A DNA stretch of 39,703 nucleotides, taken from NCBI RefSeq assembly GCF_000255705.1, contig NZ_JH636442.1, forward strand, positions 447,857 to 487,559, written 5' to 3'. The translations under genes were made by a program, and so were the position numbers. The stretch comes from Zavarzinella formosa DSM 19928 (GTDB lineage: Bacteria > Planctomycetota > Planctomycetia > Gemmatales > Gemmataceae). The notes below the pieces were generated by a model. The model was not told the DNA's origin and ran no database searches. It saw nothing but the letters and a program-made list of their open reading frames with translations. Positions 17,181 through 25,553 of the stretch are shown in pieces. Position 1 is the stretch's first letter; every line of letters starts with the position of its first letter.

Positions 17181-18032
17181 GTGGCTATTATCTCCCCCAT
17201 CGGCAAATACCAAGTGCTTTCCACGCTCGGAAAAGGCGCCCACAGCATCATCTTGCACATTCGACGACAGGCCGATTCTCGCGAATATGCCCTCAAGGTG
17301 GTGAACCTTGATTCGCCCGAGGATCAAAAGTTTCTCGACCAGGCCAAACACGAACTCCGCGTGTCGCAAATGCTCGGGCATGTGAATCTTATCAAGGTTC
17401 ACGCCTTGGAGTTACGTCGAAATTGGATGTTCAAGGTCAAAAAAGCGGAAATGCTGATCGAGTACGTCAACGGCAAGACGATGGACACGGTTCCGGTCGG
17501 GCTGGACCGTTTTGTTCCGGTGTTCGGGCAGGTGGTCGCCGGGCTGACTCACATGCACCGCCGGGGAGTGTTTCACGCTGATTTGAAGCCGAACAACATT
17601 ATGCTTGGCAAAAGCGGCGGCGTGAAGATCATTGATTATGGCTTGGCGTGGATCAAGGGTGAAAAGAAGGAACGAGTTCAGGGGACGCCGGAATACATGG
17701 CCCCCGAGACGGTCAAGAACAAGATCGTCACCGAACGGACGGACATCTACAACCTCGGGGCGACGATGTACCGGGTGCTGACACTGAAGCTCCCGCCGTC
17801 CCAGATGCCCTCCGAGGGGGATTCCTTGCGGATCGGCTCCAAGGCGTTTTCCTCCATGCTGGTTCCGGTTCAAGATTTGAACAAGGCTGCTCCGAAGGCT
17901 TTGGCTGATTTGATTCACCGTTGCCTTTCCTACGATCCGGAGAAACGCCCGATGCGCATGGGCGAAATACTGGATGAGCTTCGTCGCATCGGGGCCAACA
18001 TGGGAACACCGGTCACGGACGGGGAAGAGTGA
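17181..18032 (+). CDS. Serine/threonine protein kinase, divergent motifs
   Basis: A compact 283-residue Hanks-type kinase without membrane segment or sensor domain, so probably cytoplasmic. It has the Gly loop LGKGAHSII (16-24), ATP-binding ALKVV (Lys39), catalytic loop HADLKPNNIML (His132, Asp134), magnesium motif DYG in place of DFG (Asp152), and GTPEYMAPE in the activation segment. The Arg of the HRD motif is Ala here (HAD), implying that activation-loop phosphorylation is not needed in the usual way. All residues needed for phosphotransfer are present. Start is GTG 17181. The putA start lies on the other strand 83 bases away. The substrate is unknown. Confidence 0.88.
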   Translation: MAIISPIGKYQVLSTLGKGAHSIILHIRRQADSREYALKVVNLDSPEDQKFLDQAKHELRVSQMLGHVNLIKVHALELRRNWMFKVKKAEMLIEYVNGKTMDTVPVGLDRFVPVFGQVVAGLTHMHRRGVFHADLKPNNIMLGKSGGVKIIDYGLAWIKGEKKERVQGTPEYMAPETVKNKIVTERTDIYNLGATMYRVLTLKLPPSQMPSEGDSLRIGSKAFSSMLVPVQDLNKAAPKALADLIHRCLSYDPEKRPMRMGEILDELRRIGANMGTPVTDGEE

Positions 18033-18124
18033 GTTTTCAGTTTTTCAGTGAAGCCGCGGGCAATGACACTCTCCACCCGGCGAGAATTTGCTGAAAGCGA
18101 AAGACGCTAACCAAAGAGTCTGAC

Positions 18125-19390
18125 ATGGCGACCTACGTTGACCGGGAATATTTCATTCCTCTGCAATTGAAGGATCTCATCGACTTTCTGGTCGATGGCA
18201 AAGCCGCCAAAACCCCCACCCGCACATTGGCCGGGGCTGAGGGAACTCAGTTTCGGCAATTCGCCGAACTCGTCCAATCCCATTACCATCGGTCTTTTCA
18301 CCAGAAATTCCGCGATCTCAAGGAGTCCTACGGCCACTTTGACCCGGATACCGACACCCCCTCGCTCAGTCCTCTGCCGGCCGATCAGCGAGATGCTTAC
18401 CTGAAGAACTTGTATCAGGAAGTGAAAAACCTGATGCTCAAGGCCAACTACCGGGAACTGACGAAGGAACAGGCCATCGCGACCATGCAAGGGGCCAGCC
18501 TTTGGGGGCTGGAGATGGACGTTTGTTGGGATGTGTTCGACCACATCGAGATCTTTTACCGGGGGGACACGACCGGCGTCCGCACCATCCGGCGTTGGTG
18601 GAAACTCTGGATGAAGGAGGAACTGGTCGTCCCCGAGTTCAACCGGCTGGTGGTAATCCTGAAGCAGCGGCCGCATTCTCGGCTTGGCCATTCGGCCGAC
18701 ACCAAGTCCGTGTATCTGAAGATGTTCAAGGACATGCCGAAACCGGATATGGAGATGGTGCTGCCGGGCACGCGGGTGATGCTCTCCAGTCTGGACAAGG
18801 GCATGATCTTTTACCCGGTGTTTTCCGGCCTGGCCATCGTCCTGTACAAGGTTCTCGCCGATCTGATCGGCTTCAAGGACATTTTCGCCTTGGGAACCGC
18901 CGTCTCCTTGTCGTGGAGTTTGGCGGCCGCTTTCGCCGGATATAGCTACAAGTCGTATGTGAGTTACTCAAACAAGAAAACATCCTACACGCTACAGTTG
19001 ACGCAAAGCCTTTATTATCAGGGAATTGACAGCAACGCCGGGGTGTTTCACCGGGTGTTGCAGGAGGCCGAGGAGCAGGAATCCCGCGAGGTGATTCTGT
19101 GTTACTTCTATCTCTTGAAAGTCGGCGGCCCCAACGGTCTGACCGACCGCGAACTTGACGACCTGATCGAACGTGAATTGGAGGACCGCCTCGGCATCAA
19201 AGTCGATTTTGAAATCGCGGATGCCATTTACAAATTGGAAGCCCTTCAACTTGTGCGAAAAGAAGGGGACCGATACCGGGCTGTTTCGTTAGAACAGGCC
19301 GTGCGGGCCGTCGAACAGTCAAACACCCAGTCCAGCCCCAAAAGCTCCGGCTGGTCGCTGTTGGACCGGCTGGCGGGCAAAATCACTTAA
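18125..19390 (+). CDS. DUF3754 (TMEM143-like) membrane protein
   Basis: The 421-residue protein resembles the DUF3754/TMEM143 family, known from bacteria, plants and mitochondria but without an established function. A soluble N-terminal part (about 1-215) contains WDVFDHIEIFYRG and RLVVILKQRP. Two membrane helices follow (about 222-245 and 255-278), split by the short segment LADLIGFKDIF. The tail includes the Tyr/Ser-rich AGYSYKSYVSYSNKKTSYTL and YYQGIDSNAGVFHRVLQEAEEQE, which I associate with this family. The C-terminus (about 320-400) looks like a winged-helix-like helical unit. It lies 92 bases after the kinase on the same strand, so kinase and membrane protein might act together. Confidence 0.78.
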   Translation: MATYVDREYFIPLQLKDLIDFLVDGKAAKTPTRTLAGAEGTQFRQFAELVQSHYHRSFHQKFRDLKESYGHFDPDTDTPSLSPLPADQRDAYLKNLYQEVKNLMLKANYRELTKEQAIATMQGASLWGLEMDVCWDVFDHIEIFYRGDTTGVRTIRRWWKLWMKEELVVPEFNRLVVILKQRPHSRLGHSADTKSVYLKMFKDMPKPDMEMVLPGTRVMLSSLDKGMIFYPVFSGLAIVLYKVLADLIGFKDIFALGTAVSLSWSLAAAFAGYSYKSYVSYSNKKTSYTLQLTQSLYYQGIDSNAGVFHRVLQEAEEQESREVILCYFYLLKVGGPNGLTDRELDDLIERELEDRLGIKVDFEIADAIYKLEALQLVRKEGDRYRAVSLEQAVRAVEQSNTQSSPKSSGWSLLDRLAGKIT

Positions 19391-19423
19391 TCAACACCAT
19401 TTCGGAACTCGGAAGAGTTTTTC

Positions 19424-20533
19424 ATGCAAGCTCATTGGATCGCAGACCGGATGTCCCGCATTGAGATTTCGGGCATTCGCAAGGTTTTTGAACTGGCCCG
19501 GAATCTGAAAGATCCCGTCAACCTCAGCATCGGCCAGCCCCATTTTCCCGTCCCCGAACCGATCCGACAGGCCGCCAAAGACGCCATCGATCGGGGCGAC
19601 AACGGCTACACCGTCACACAAGGCATCCCCGAATTGCGGAACGCGATTCAGGAAGATGTCACCCGGAGGTTGCCGGATCAGGAACGCCCGGTTCTTATCA
19701 CCGCCGGGACCAGCGGCGGCTTGATGCTCGCCATGTGCGCGGCTGTGAACCCCGGCGACGAAGTTATCTTGTTTGACCCTTACTTCGTCGCCTATCCGCA
19801 CTTGGTCACGCTGGCGGGGGGCAAGTCCGTCTTTGTGGACACCTATCCGAATTTCGACATCGACGTGAACCGGGTGCGGGACGCGATCACCCCCAAAACC
19901 AAGGTCGTGTTGTTCTCGAACCCCTCGAATCCGACCGGCCGGGTGTTGTCCCCGACCATCTTGAAAGACCTTGCGGAATTGTGCCGGGAAAAGAACATCC
20001 TGCTGATTGCCGACGAGATTTACCGCAGTTTTTGGTATGACGGCGATTTTCGCAGCGCCGCCGAGTTCAACGACGACGTATTGGTAATTGACGGTTTTGG
20101 AAAATCCTACGGCATCACCGGCTGGCGGCTGGGATTTGCCCACGGGCCGAAGCCGCTTATCGAAGAAATGACCAAGTTGCAGCAGTTTACGTTCGTTTGT
20201 GCCCCCAGCATCGTCCAACATGCGGGGGTGACGGCGTTGCACACGGATATTTCCCCGATTGTTGCCGATTACAAGGCGAAGCGAGACCGGATGTGCGCCG
20301 AACTCGGAGAGTATTACGAAATTGCAAGACCCGGCGGGGCCTTTTATGTGTTCCCGAAGGCTCCGCATGGAACCGGGACGGAATTTGTCCAAGAGGCAAT
20401 CCGGCACAACATGCTCATCATCCCCGGCGGGGTGTTTAGCGGCCAAGACACGCATTTTCGCATCAGTTACGCCGCTTCGGATGACACGCTGGATCGCGGA
20501 ATCGAGCTGTTGAAAAAGCTGGCCCGACGCTGA
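19424..20533 (+). CDS. PLP-dependent aminotransferase, class I/II
   Basis: A 369-residue fold-type I aminotransferase. The opening ISGIRKVFELARNLKDPVNLS and YTVTQGIPELRNAI are typical of the aspartate/aromatic aminotransferase group. LFSNPSNPTGRVLS contains the substrate-contacting Asn-Pro, LLIADEIYRSFWYDG the pyridoxal-ring Asp, and GFGKSYGITGWRLGF the Schiff-base Lys227. Near the C-terminus HFRISYAAS supplies the carboxylate-binding Arg. GGAAGAG precedes the ATG. It probably moves amino groups between 2-oxo acids and glutamate or aspartate, but the specific amino acid cannot be told from sequence. It stands alone between the DUF3754 gene and the protease. Confidence 0.9.
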   Translation: MQAHWIADRMSRIEISGIRKVFELARNLKDPVNLSIGQPHFPVPEPIRQAAKDAIDRGDNGYTVTQGIPELRNAIQEDVTRRLPDQERPVLITAGTSGGLMLAMCAAVNPGDEVILFDPYFVAYPHLVTLAGGKSVFVDTYPNFDIDVNRVRDAITPKTKVVLFSNPSNPTGRVLSPTILKDLAELCREKNILLIADEIYRSFWYDGDFRSAAEFNDDVLVIDGFGKSYGITGWRLGFAHGPKPLIEEMTKLQQFTFVCAPSIVQHAGVTALHTDISPIVADYKAKRDRMCAELGEYYEIARPGGAFYVFPKAPHGTGTEFVQEAIRHNMLIIPGGVFSGQDTHFRISYAASDDTLDRGIELLKKLARR

Positions 20534-20549
20534 TTCCGCTCCCGCCTCT

Positions 20550-20579
20550 TTGATCGCCCGTTGGGAACTTGTGTAAAAT
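20550..20579 (+). promoter_or_regulatory. Predicted promoter of the caspase-like/S41 protease gene
   Basis: TTGATC (20550-20555, 4 of 6) and TAAAAT (20574-20579, 5 of 6) are separated by 18 bases in the intergenic stretch after the aminotransferase. They would give a leader of about 140 bases before the ATG at 20728. It is the best -10/-35 pair I find in this gap. Confidence 0.4.
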
Positions 20580-20727
20580 GGGTTGACGAGATTTGGCATC
20601 ATGGCACAATGGGGCCACTTTGACGTCCGAGAGTCACCCCGCCAACCGGATGGAACATCGCATCAAAACGTCGTGTCGCGGTCTCGTCCTCTCCCGACGT
20701 TTCGGAACTACAGAAAGGTTATCCAAC

Positions 20728-23334
20728 ATGAATCGGCTTCGCCGCCTCGGCATTTGGGCCGTGGCCACACTTCTCGGATTCTCATCGGCCGCAATGGCCC
20801 AGGATAATCCCGCCAAGACCCGAACCCACGCTGTCGTCGTCGGGGTTGGCTCGTTTGCGGACAAGGACATCAAACCCCGGGCGACCGCCGATTCGGACGC
20901 CGTTAACATCGCCAAACTGCTGACGGACAAGAGCGTCGGCGGGGTGGACCCGGCCAATCTCACGCTTCTTCTTTCGGCGGTGGACGACAAGAACAACGCC
21001 AAGGTCGGCACCAAGGAAGCCATTCTGAAGGCCATCGGGGACGCCTCCGCGAAGGCCGGCAAGGACGACACGTTGGTGGTGTACCTCGTGATGCAGGGCG
21101 CCACCTCCGGCGAAAAGCCTTGCCTCTTTGCCACCGATTCGACGTTCAAAGACCGCACCAAGAACGCCATCTTCGCCTCGGAAATCGAGGAGAAGGTGAA
21201 GGGCTTGAAGTCCGAGCAGTTCTGCGTGTTCCTCGACTTCAACCTCAAGGCGTTCGAGTCCAAGGAAAGCATCCTGGCCCCGAACATCAACGAGTTCGTC
21301 CGGGCGTTCATGGGCATCAAGGAAAAAGATTCCGAACAAGAACCGCCGATCGGCCGGGAAGTGTTCATGTCCGGCAATGGTATCCTGCCGCCGATCACCG
21401 TGAATAATCAGGGATCGTTCACAAAGGCCATCGTAGATGCGCTTCGCGGCAAGGCTGACACCGAAGGATACGAAGCGGATGGATTGGTGACGGTGGACGA
21501 AGTTCAAAAGTACGTGGAAAAGGCCCTCCCCGATCTGATCCGGGACGTGGCCAAGACCAGTGAAGAAAAGCTGCAACGGGTGATCTATTTCGGCCGCAGC
21601 GCTCACTTCCCGTTGAGCCACAACCCCGAAGCCTTCACCAAAACCGAAGAACGGCTGAAGAAGTTTGACGGCCAAAAGACGACCGCGAAACTCGACAAGG
21701 AAATCGCCCAAGAAGGCGACAAACTCCTCAGTCGGATGCCCCGGTTGAAGGCCATGCAGGAACTCCGTAAGGCTTACCAAAAGTTTGCCGACGGCGATCT
21801 GAACACCGATCAACTCAAACTGGCCCGCGACAAAATCCTCGCCGGGATGAAGCTCTCCGAGGACGACGCGAAAGCCTTCGCCGAGAAGACCTACGAGGGT
21901 CTTAGCTTCGTCAAAGCCAATTACATCAAGAAACTGAACCTCGGCGAAATGGTGGCCAACGGCGTTCGCGGCATCTACCGCGTGACTGAAACCACCTTGC
22001 CCGACGACTTGAAGAAGAAGTTGGAAAAGGCGAAGGATCTCAGTGATTCGGAAGCCAAGGATTTGCTGTTGGCGGCCCGTATTCCCCTCGGCAAACGGGA
22101 AGACTTGGAAAGCAACAAAGACATTGAAATCACCATGAACATGGCGATGCGGAAGTTTGTGGATGATTACACGTCGTACTTCGACAAGGAAAAGGTTGAG
22201 GATCTCAACAAGGACATCGACGGCAAGTTCACCGGGATCGGCGTACAAATTCGCCGGGACATCTCCCGCGATGGACTGGTGGTCGTCACCCCGATCCGCA
22301 ACAGCCCGGCTTACAAGGCCGGTGTGTTGACCGGGGACTTGATCACCGAAATCATCCGTGAAACAGACGGCAAGGGCGTCAAACTCGATCCGGTGCAAGT
22401 GACCACTACCAAGGGCATGGAAACCACCGATGCCGTGAAGCTCATCCTTGGCCTGCCCGGCACGAAGGTGAAATTGAAGATTGATCGCGAAGGCAGCAAA
22501 GATCCGCTGATTTTGGAAATCACCCGCGGATTGGTCGAAGTGGAAAGCGTTTACGGTTACAAGCGGAACGAGAAAGATGATTCGTGGGACTTCTACATCG
22601 ATCCCAAGAACAAGATCGCTTACATCCATCTGACTCAGTTCGCCCGCAACTCGGCCATCGACATGCTCAAGGCCGTCAAGCAACTGCAAAAGGACGGCGT
22701 CCGGGGGGTCATCCTTGACCTTCGCTTCAATCCGGGCGGGTTCCTCGACGTGGCCGTCTCCATTTGCGACATGTTCATCGACGACGGCGTGATCGTCTCC
22801 GTCCGTCCCGAGAACAAGCAAGAGAAGGAACGAACGATCAAGGGCCGTCACGAGGGAAGCTATCTCGACTTCCCGATGGTCTGTCTGGTGAACGAAGGAA
22901 GCGCCTCGGGGAGCGAAATCCTTTCGGCCTGCCTCCAAGATCACAACCGGGCCGTCGTGATGGGCGAACGGAGTTATGGCAAGGGAAGCGTGCAGAACGT
23001 GGAACCCTTCGCCCCGACCGGCGGGAAGATCAAGCTGACGACAGCCACCTTCTGGCCGCCGAGCGCCCGTAACCTCAACAAAGCCAGCACCAGCGGCAAA
23101 GAAGAGGAAGACTGGGGCGTGCGGCCGGACAAGGGCTTTGAGCTCAAGCTCGAACGGGCCGAGAAGGACGAACTGTTCGACCGTATTTACAACTGGGGCG
23201 GCATCCCCCGTCGGGACATTTCCCCGAAGGAAAAGCCGAAGGAATTCAAAGATCGCCAGTTGGAGATGGCTCTCGATTATCTGCGGAATCAAATCAAGGT
23301 GGCCCGCAGCGATTCCAAGGGTGGGAAGGACTGA
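20728..23334 (+). CDS. Secreted S41 C-terminal-processing protease fused to an inactive-looking caspase-like domain
   Basis: The ATG at 20728 follows GAAAGG and gives a signal peptide ending near AAMAQ (868 residues). Residues about 30-295 resemble a peptidase C14 caspase-like fold (HAVVVGVGSFADKDI, TADSDAVNIAKLL). The catalytic His position reads YLVMQGA (Gln123) and the Cys position FLDFNLKA (Asn172), so the dyad is absent. Helical linker residues follow. Then a PDZ domain (about 500-600; AYKAGVLTGDLITEI) and an S41 protease domain contain LRFNPGGFLD, EGSASGSEI (nucleophile Ser727) and YGKGSVQ (Lys752, Gln756). The Ser-Lys spacing of 25 and Lys-Gln spacing of 4 match CtpB-type proteases. 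The protease is predicted active outside the cytoplasm; the dead caspase domain may bind substrate or partner. Confidence 0.87.
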   Translation: MNRLRRLGIWAVATLLGFSSAAMAQDNPAKTRTHAVVVGVGSFADKDIKPRATADSDAVNIAKLLTDKSVGGVDPANLTLLLSAVDDKNNAKVGTKEAILKAIGDASAKAGKDDTLVVYLVMQGATSGEKPCLFATDSTFKDRTKNAIFASEIEEKVKGLKSEQFCVFLDFNLKAFESKESILAPNINEFVRAFMGIKEKDSEQEPPIGREVFMSGNGILPPITVNNQGSFTKAIVDALRGKADTEGYEADGLVTVDEVQKYVEKALPDLIRDVAKTSEEKLQRVIYFGRSAHFPLSHNPEAFTKTEERLKKFDGQKTTAKLDKEIAQEGDKLLSRMPRLKAMQELRKAYQKFADGDLNTDQLKLARDKILAGMKLSEDDAKAFAEKTYEGLSFVKANYIKKLNLGEMVANGVRGIYRVTETTLPDDLKKKLEKAKDLSDSEAKDLLLAARIPLGKREDLESNKDIEITMNMAMRKFVDDYTSYFDKEKVEDLNKDIDGKFTGIGVQIRRDISRDGLVVVTPIRNSPAYKAGVLTGDLITEIIRETDGKGVKLDPVQVTTTKGMETTDAVKLILGLPGTKVKLKIDREGSKDPLILEITRGLVEVESVYGYKRNEKDDSWDFYIDPKNKIAYIHLTQFARNSAIDMLKAVKQLQKDGVRGVILDLRFNPGGFLDVAVSICDMFIDDGVIVSVRPENKQEKERTIKGRHEGSYLDFPMVCLVNEGSASGSEILSACLQDHNRAVVMGERSYGKGSVQNVEPFAPTGGKIKLTTATFWPPSARNLNKASTSGKEEEDWGVRPDKGFELKLERAEKDELFDRIYNWGGIPRRDISPKEKPKEFKDRQLEMALDYLRNQIKVARSDSKGGKD

Positions 23335-23408
23335 GCAACCGGTGCTTGCGGAGGAACCGGACCAGCCGGTTTCTCCCGCGTTTCTGACATATCACCGACA
23401 ACCCGAAG

Positions 23409-23446
23409 AGGCTCGCCAGCTTATGCAGGCGAGCCTATTTTATTCC
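23409..23446 (+). terminator. Intrinsic terminator after the S41 protease gene
   Basis: A perfect 9-bp stem (23409-23417 with 23428-23436) with a 10-base loop is followed by a T-rich stretch (ATTTTATT). It lies 75 bases after the protease stop and before the small secreted-protein gene, which therefore probably has its own promoter. Confidence 0.65.
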
Positions 23447-23580
23447 AGTTGCCGAGTTGCCCTGGTGTGAACTCCGTGCAGAATTTACTTAAGTTCCCGG
23501 ACGACATCCCCGGGCGTTTCGCGGACATCCGAAACACCCGGTTTTCCCAGCGCTGGCTCCCTCAAAGGGACATCACCCCC

Positions 23581-24006
23581 ATGATCCGTATCCGATTAAT
23601 CGCCACGGCTTTCCTGATCCTCGCGGTGATGCCCGGATGCGGCATCTTCTGCCACAAGGAACGGCCGTGCTTCCCCCGTCTCCATGCCCTGTTCCACGGT
23701 AACGAAACGGACAGCACGGCGGGCTATCCAATGATGATGACAACCGGAGGGGGCGCGCCGGGCTGTGACAGTTGTAACGCGGGGGGGATGTCCGGCGGCC
23801 CGGTGATTTCCGGTCCGATGATGGGCGTGCCCGGTTCGGGAGGCATGATGACTGCCCCGCCGATGAACACGAATCCCCCCGGCGGCCGGATTCCCCCGGC
23901 GGGCATCAAAGAGAGTGAAGGGAAACAATTTGAATTGGAAGGGGCCACCAAGATGGGCCCCGGCCCGGTTCTCGCCGTCCCGGCGGGCGGCCTGAAGAAT
24001 AGATAG
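23581..24006 (+). CDS. Small secreted Gly/Met/Pro-rich protein, possible lipoprotein
   Basis: The ATG at 23581 has AAAGGG about 10 bases upstream and gives 141 residues. The N-terminus MIRIRLIATAFLILAVMPGC is a signal sequence; the Cys at 20 could be lipidated, although MPG is a poor lipobox, so it may be a plain signal peptide. After a Cys/His-containing start (IFCHKERPCF, HALFHG) the protein is low-complexity, rich in Gly, Pro and Met with one CDSC. No domain is recognised. A longer frame from 23449 lacks a signal sequence and a ribosome site. It ends 14 bases before the large inverted repeat and converges on another Pro/Met/Cys-rich secreted protein. Confidence 0.65.
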   Translation: MIRIRLIATAFLILAVMPGCGIFCHKERPCFPRLHALFHGNETDSTAGYPMMMTTGGGAPGCDSCNAGGMSGGPVISGPMMGVPGSGGMMTAPPMNTNPPGGRIPPAGIKESEGKQFELEGATKMGPGPVLAVPAGGLKNR

Positions 24007-24020
24007 TCGATTAGGCGATT

Positions 24021-24072
24021 ATGAAAACGACACAAGCCACGCTTTTTCGAGCGTGGCTTGTGTCGTTTTCAT
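24021..24072. terminator. Perfect 23-bp inverted repeat, probable bidirectional terminator
   Basis: Bases 24021-24043 and 24050-24072 are exact reverse complements around the 6-base loop TTTTCG. The repeat lies between two convergent genes (stops at 24006 and 24083). Both flanks of the stem end in a run of A on the left and T on the right (GAAAACGA ... TCGTTTTC), so either strand would give a GC-rich hairpin core followed by Us. This is the strongest hairpin I see in the window. Confidence 0.75.
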
Positions 24073-24082
24073 GGCCTTGAAA

Positions 24083-25357
24083 TTACCTCGGCCGCGACAC
24101 CACCGGGGCGGCCATCGGCGATCCGCCGGGGGTGAAACTCATGCCATCCATCTTTTTGAAGTTCATGAGCGGATCAGGTTGGGGCGCCACCGGTGTATTG
24201 GCTGGCGTTTGCCCGTTGACAGGGGCCTGCCCGCTGACCCGACGCAGTTCGACATTGTAAACGGGCCGGATGGATGGCCCGCCGGAGACATCGACCGGGC
24301 CGGTCGACACGGTTCCAACCGGGGTGCCCGGCGGCGTCCCCGCCGGGATGCCCATCTGCATTCCCACCGGGTAGCCCGCTGGCGTTCCCATGGGAATCAT
24401 CTGGCTGCCGCAATGTCCGCTCGCACATCCGGCTGACGGCATTGCACAACTTGAGCATCCGCCAGCGCCCGGATTGCAAGGGAACCAAGCGGTCAGGTTC
24501 GGGTGGTAGGGGTATGGATAACATCCGGTCTGCTTCGAGGAGGAATGGAAGCAGAACCATTCGGCGATTTTTCCGAAACTAGGAAATTCACCCATCCCAT
24601 GTCCGTTTGGATCACCACCGCAGGCCGGAGTGGCACAACCGCCGGTCATCATCGGCGGGGCCATCATTCCCTGACTTTGGGGAACCATCATTCCATGACT
24701 TGCCGGGACGACCGTTCCCTGTTTCGACGATACGGTTATCCCAGGCATCCCCTCGTAAGGAACAACCAAGTCAGGCACGGCCGGGGGAAGCTTTGCCGGC
24801 ATTCCCTCATAAGGAACCGTCAGATCGGGCGATAACGGGTTGGAAGGCGCTTCCGCTTTCACGGGAACGATTTGGCTGTACGAACGCATGCCGACGCCGA
24901 CGTTCGATGTCTGGATGGGTGCTTGGACGGGTTTCGGCGGCGTCATTACCTTGCTGGCCGGGGCCATGCCGCTGACCGGTGTCATGACCTTGTTGACCGG
25001 AGCCACGTTGCTGGCCGAAACCACGTTTTTGCCAGCCGGAGCCACGACTCCATTAACCGGTTTCACGCCTGTGGCGACCGGCACGGGGGCGACTTGGACG
25101 GTGGCCACGTTTGTGTATGGCAACTGCGTGGCCGTCAATGTCGGCGCGGGCAGGACCGGAGCCGTGTTTTGATAGGTCACGGGTTTGACATTCATTTCCG
25201 TGACGGTCACGGTCGGCCGGTCTCCGGACGGTTTGGAAATCACCACGCCGGGCATTTCCGGCGCGGGGGGATATCGTTCACCGTCGGCGGGCGGTTGGGC
25301 AACCGCCGTTCCTCCGACCACCATCCCGATGCAAAGTGCCCATCCCTGTCGCTTCAT
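24083..25357 (-). CDS. Secreted low-complexity Pro/Val/Met/Cys-rich protein
   Basis: The ATG at 25357, with GGAGAG 6 bases upstream, gives 424 residues. The longer frame to 25429 adds only Arg-rich sequence. A signal peptide (MKRQGWALCIGMVVGGTAVA) is followed by Pro/Val/Thr-rich extended sequence with short internal repeats: VNGVVAPAGK / VNKVMTPVSG / ASKVMTPPKP, and DLTVPYEGMP / DLVVPYEGMP. Near residue 265 comes a Cys-rich segment (FCFHSSSKQTGCYPYPYHP, CNPGAGGCSSCAMPSAGC), then Gly/Thr/Pro repeats such as GTPAGYPVGMQMG. There is no enzymatic domain. A structural or envelope role is plausible but unproven; the Cys/His-rich core could bind metal or form disulfides. Confidence 0.65.
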   Translation of the reverse strand: MKRQGWALCIGMVVGGTAVAQPPADGERYPPAPEMPGVVISKPSGDRPTVTVTEMNVKPVTYQNTAPVLPAPTLTATQLPYTNVATVQVAPVPVATGVKPVNGVVAPAGKNVVSASNVAPVNKVMTPVSGMAPASKVMTPPKPVQAPIQTSNVGVGMRSYSQIVPVKAEAPSNPLSPDLTVPYEGMPAKLPPAVPDLVVPYEGMPGITVSSKQGTVVPASHGMMVPQSQGMMAPPMMTGGCATPACGGDPNGHGMGEFPSFGKIAEWFCFHSSSKQTGCYPYPYHPNLTAWFPCNPGAGGCSSCAMPSAGCASGHCGSQMIPMGTPAGYPVGMQMGIPAGTPPGTPVGTVSTGPVDVSGGPSIRPVYNVELRRVSGQAPVNGQTPANTPVAPQPDPLMNFKKMDGMSFTPGGSPMAAPVVSRPR

Positions 25358-25553
25358 GTCGGCTCTCCCGCGCCTGCGCGGATCGGGAATCCGTTCCCAA
25401 ACCTCACGCTCCCTTAGAATCGGCAGCAAAGGGAATATTCCTCAATCCCGGAGGCGTGGAAGAACTGGAAAGACGGGGATGAATGCTTACAACCGGCAAA
25501 TTTTCCCAAGATTGAACCAGAATGGAAGCGGGGCAAAATGGGGTGGCCGTTTG

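Noticed and set aside
20782-23292. 836-codon open frame on the minus strand
   Set aside because: It is antisense to the caspase-like/S41 gene and shows no domain; GC-rich codon bias creates such shadows. The plus-strand product has a signal peptide and catalytic motifs.
23456-23484. TTGCCC ... AGAATT as promoter of the small secreted protein
   Set aside because: The -10 match is poor; not strong enough to list as a feature.
25432-25441. Perfect 10-base palindrome GGAATATTCC upstream of the secreted low-complexity protein
   Set aside because: Too short to be significant alone, with no second copy or clear promoter next to it.
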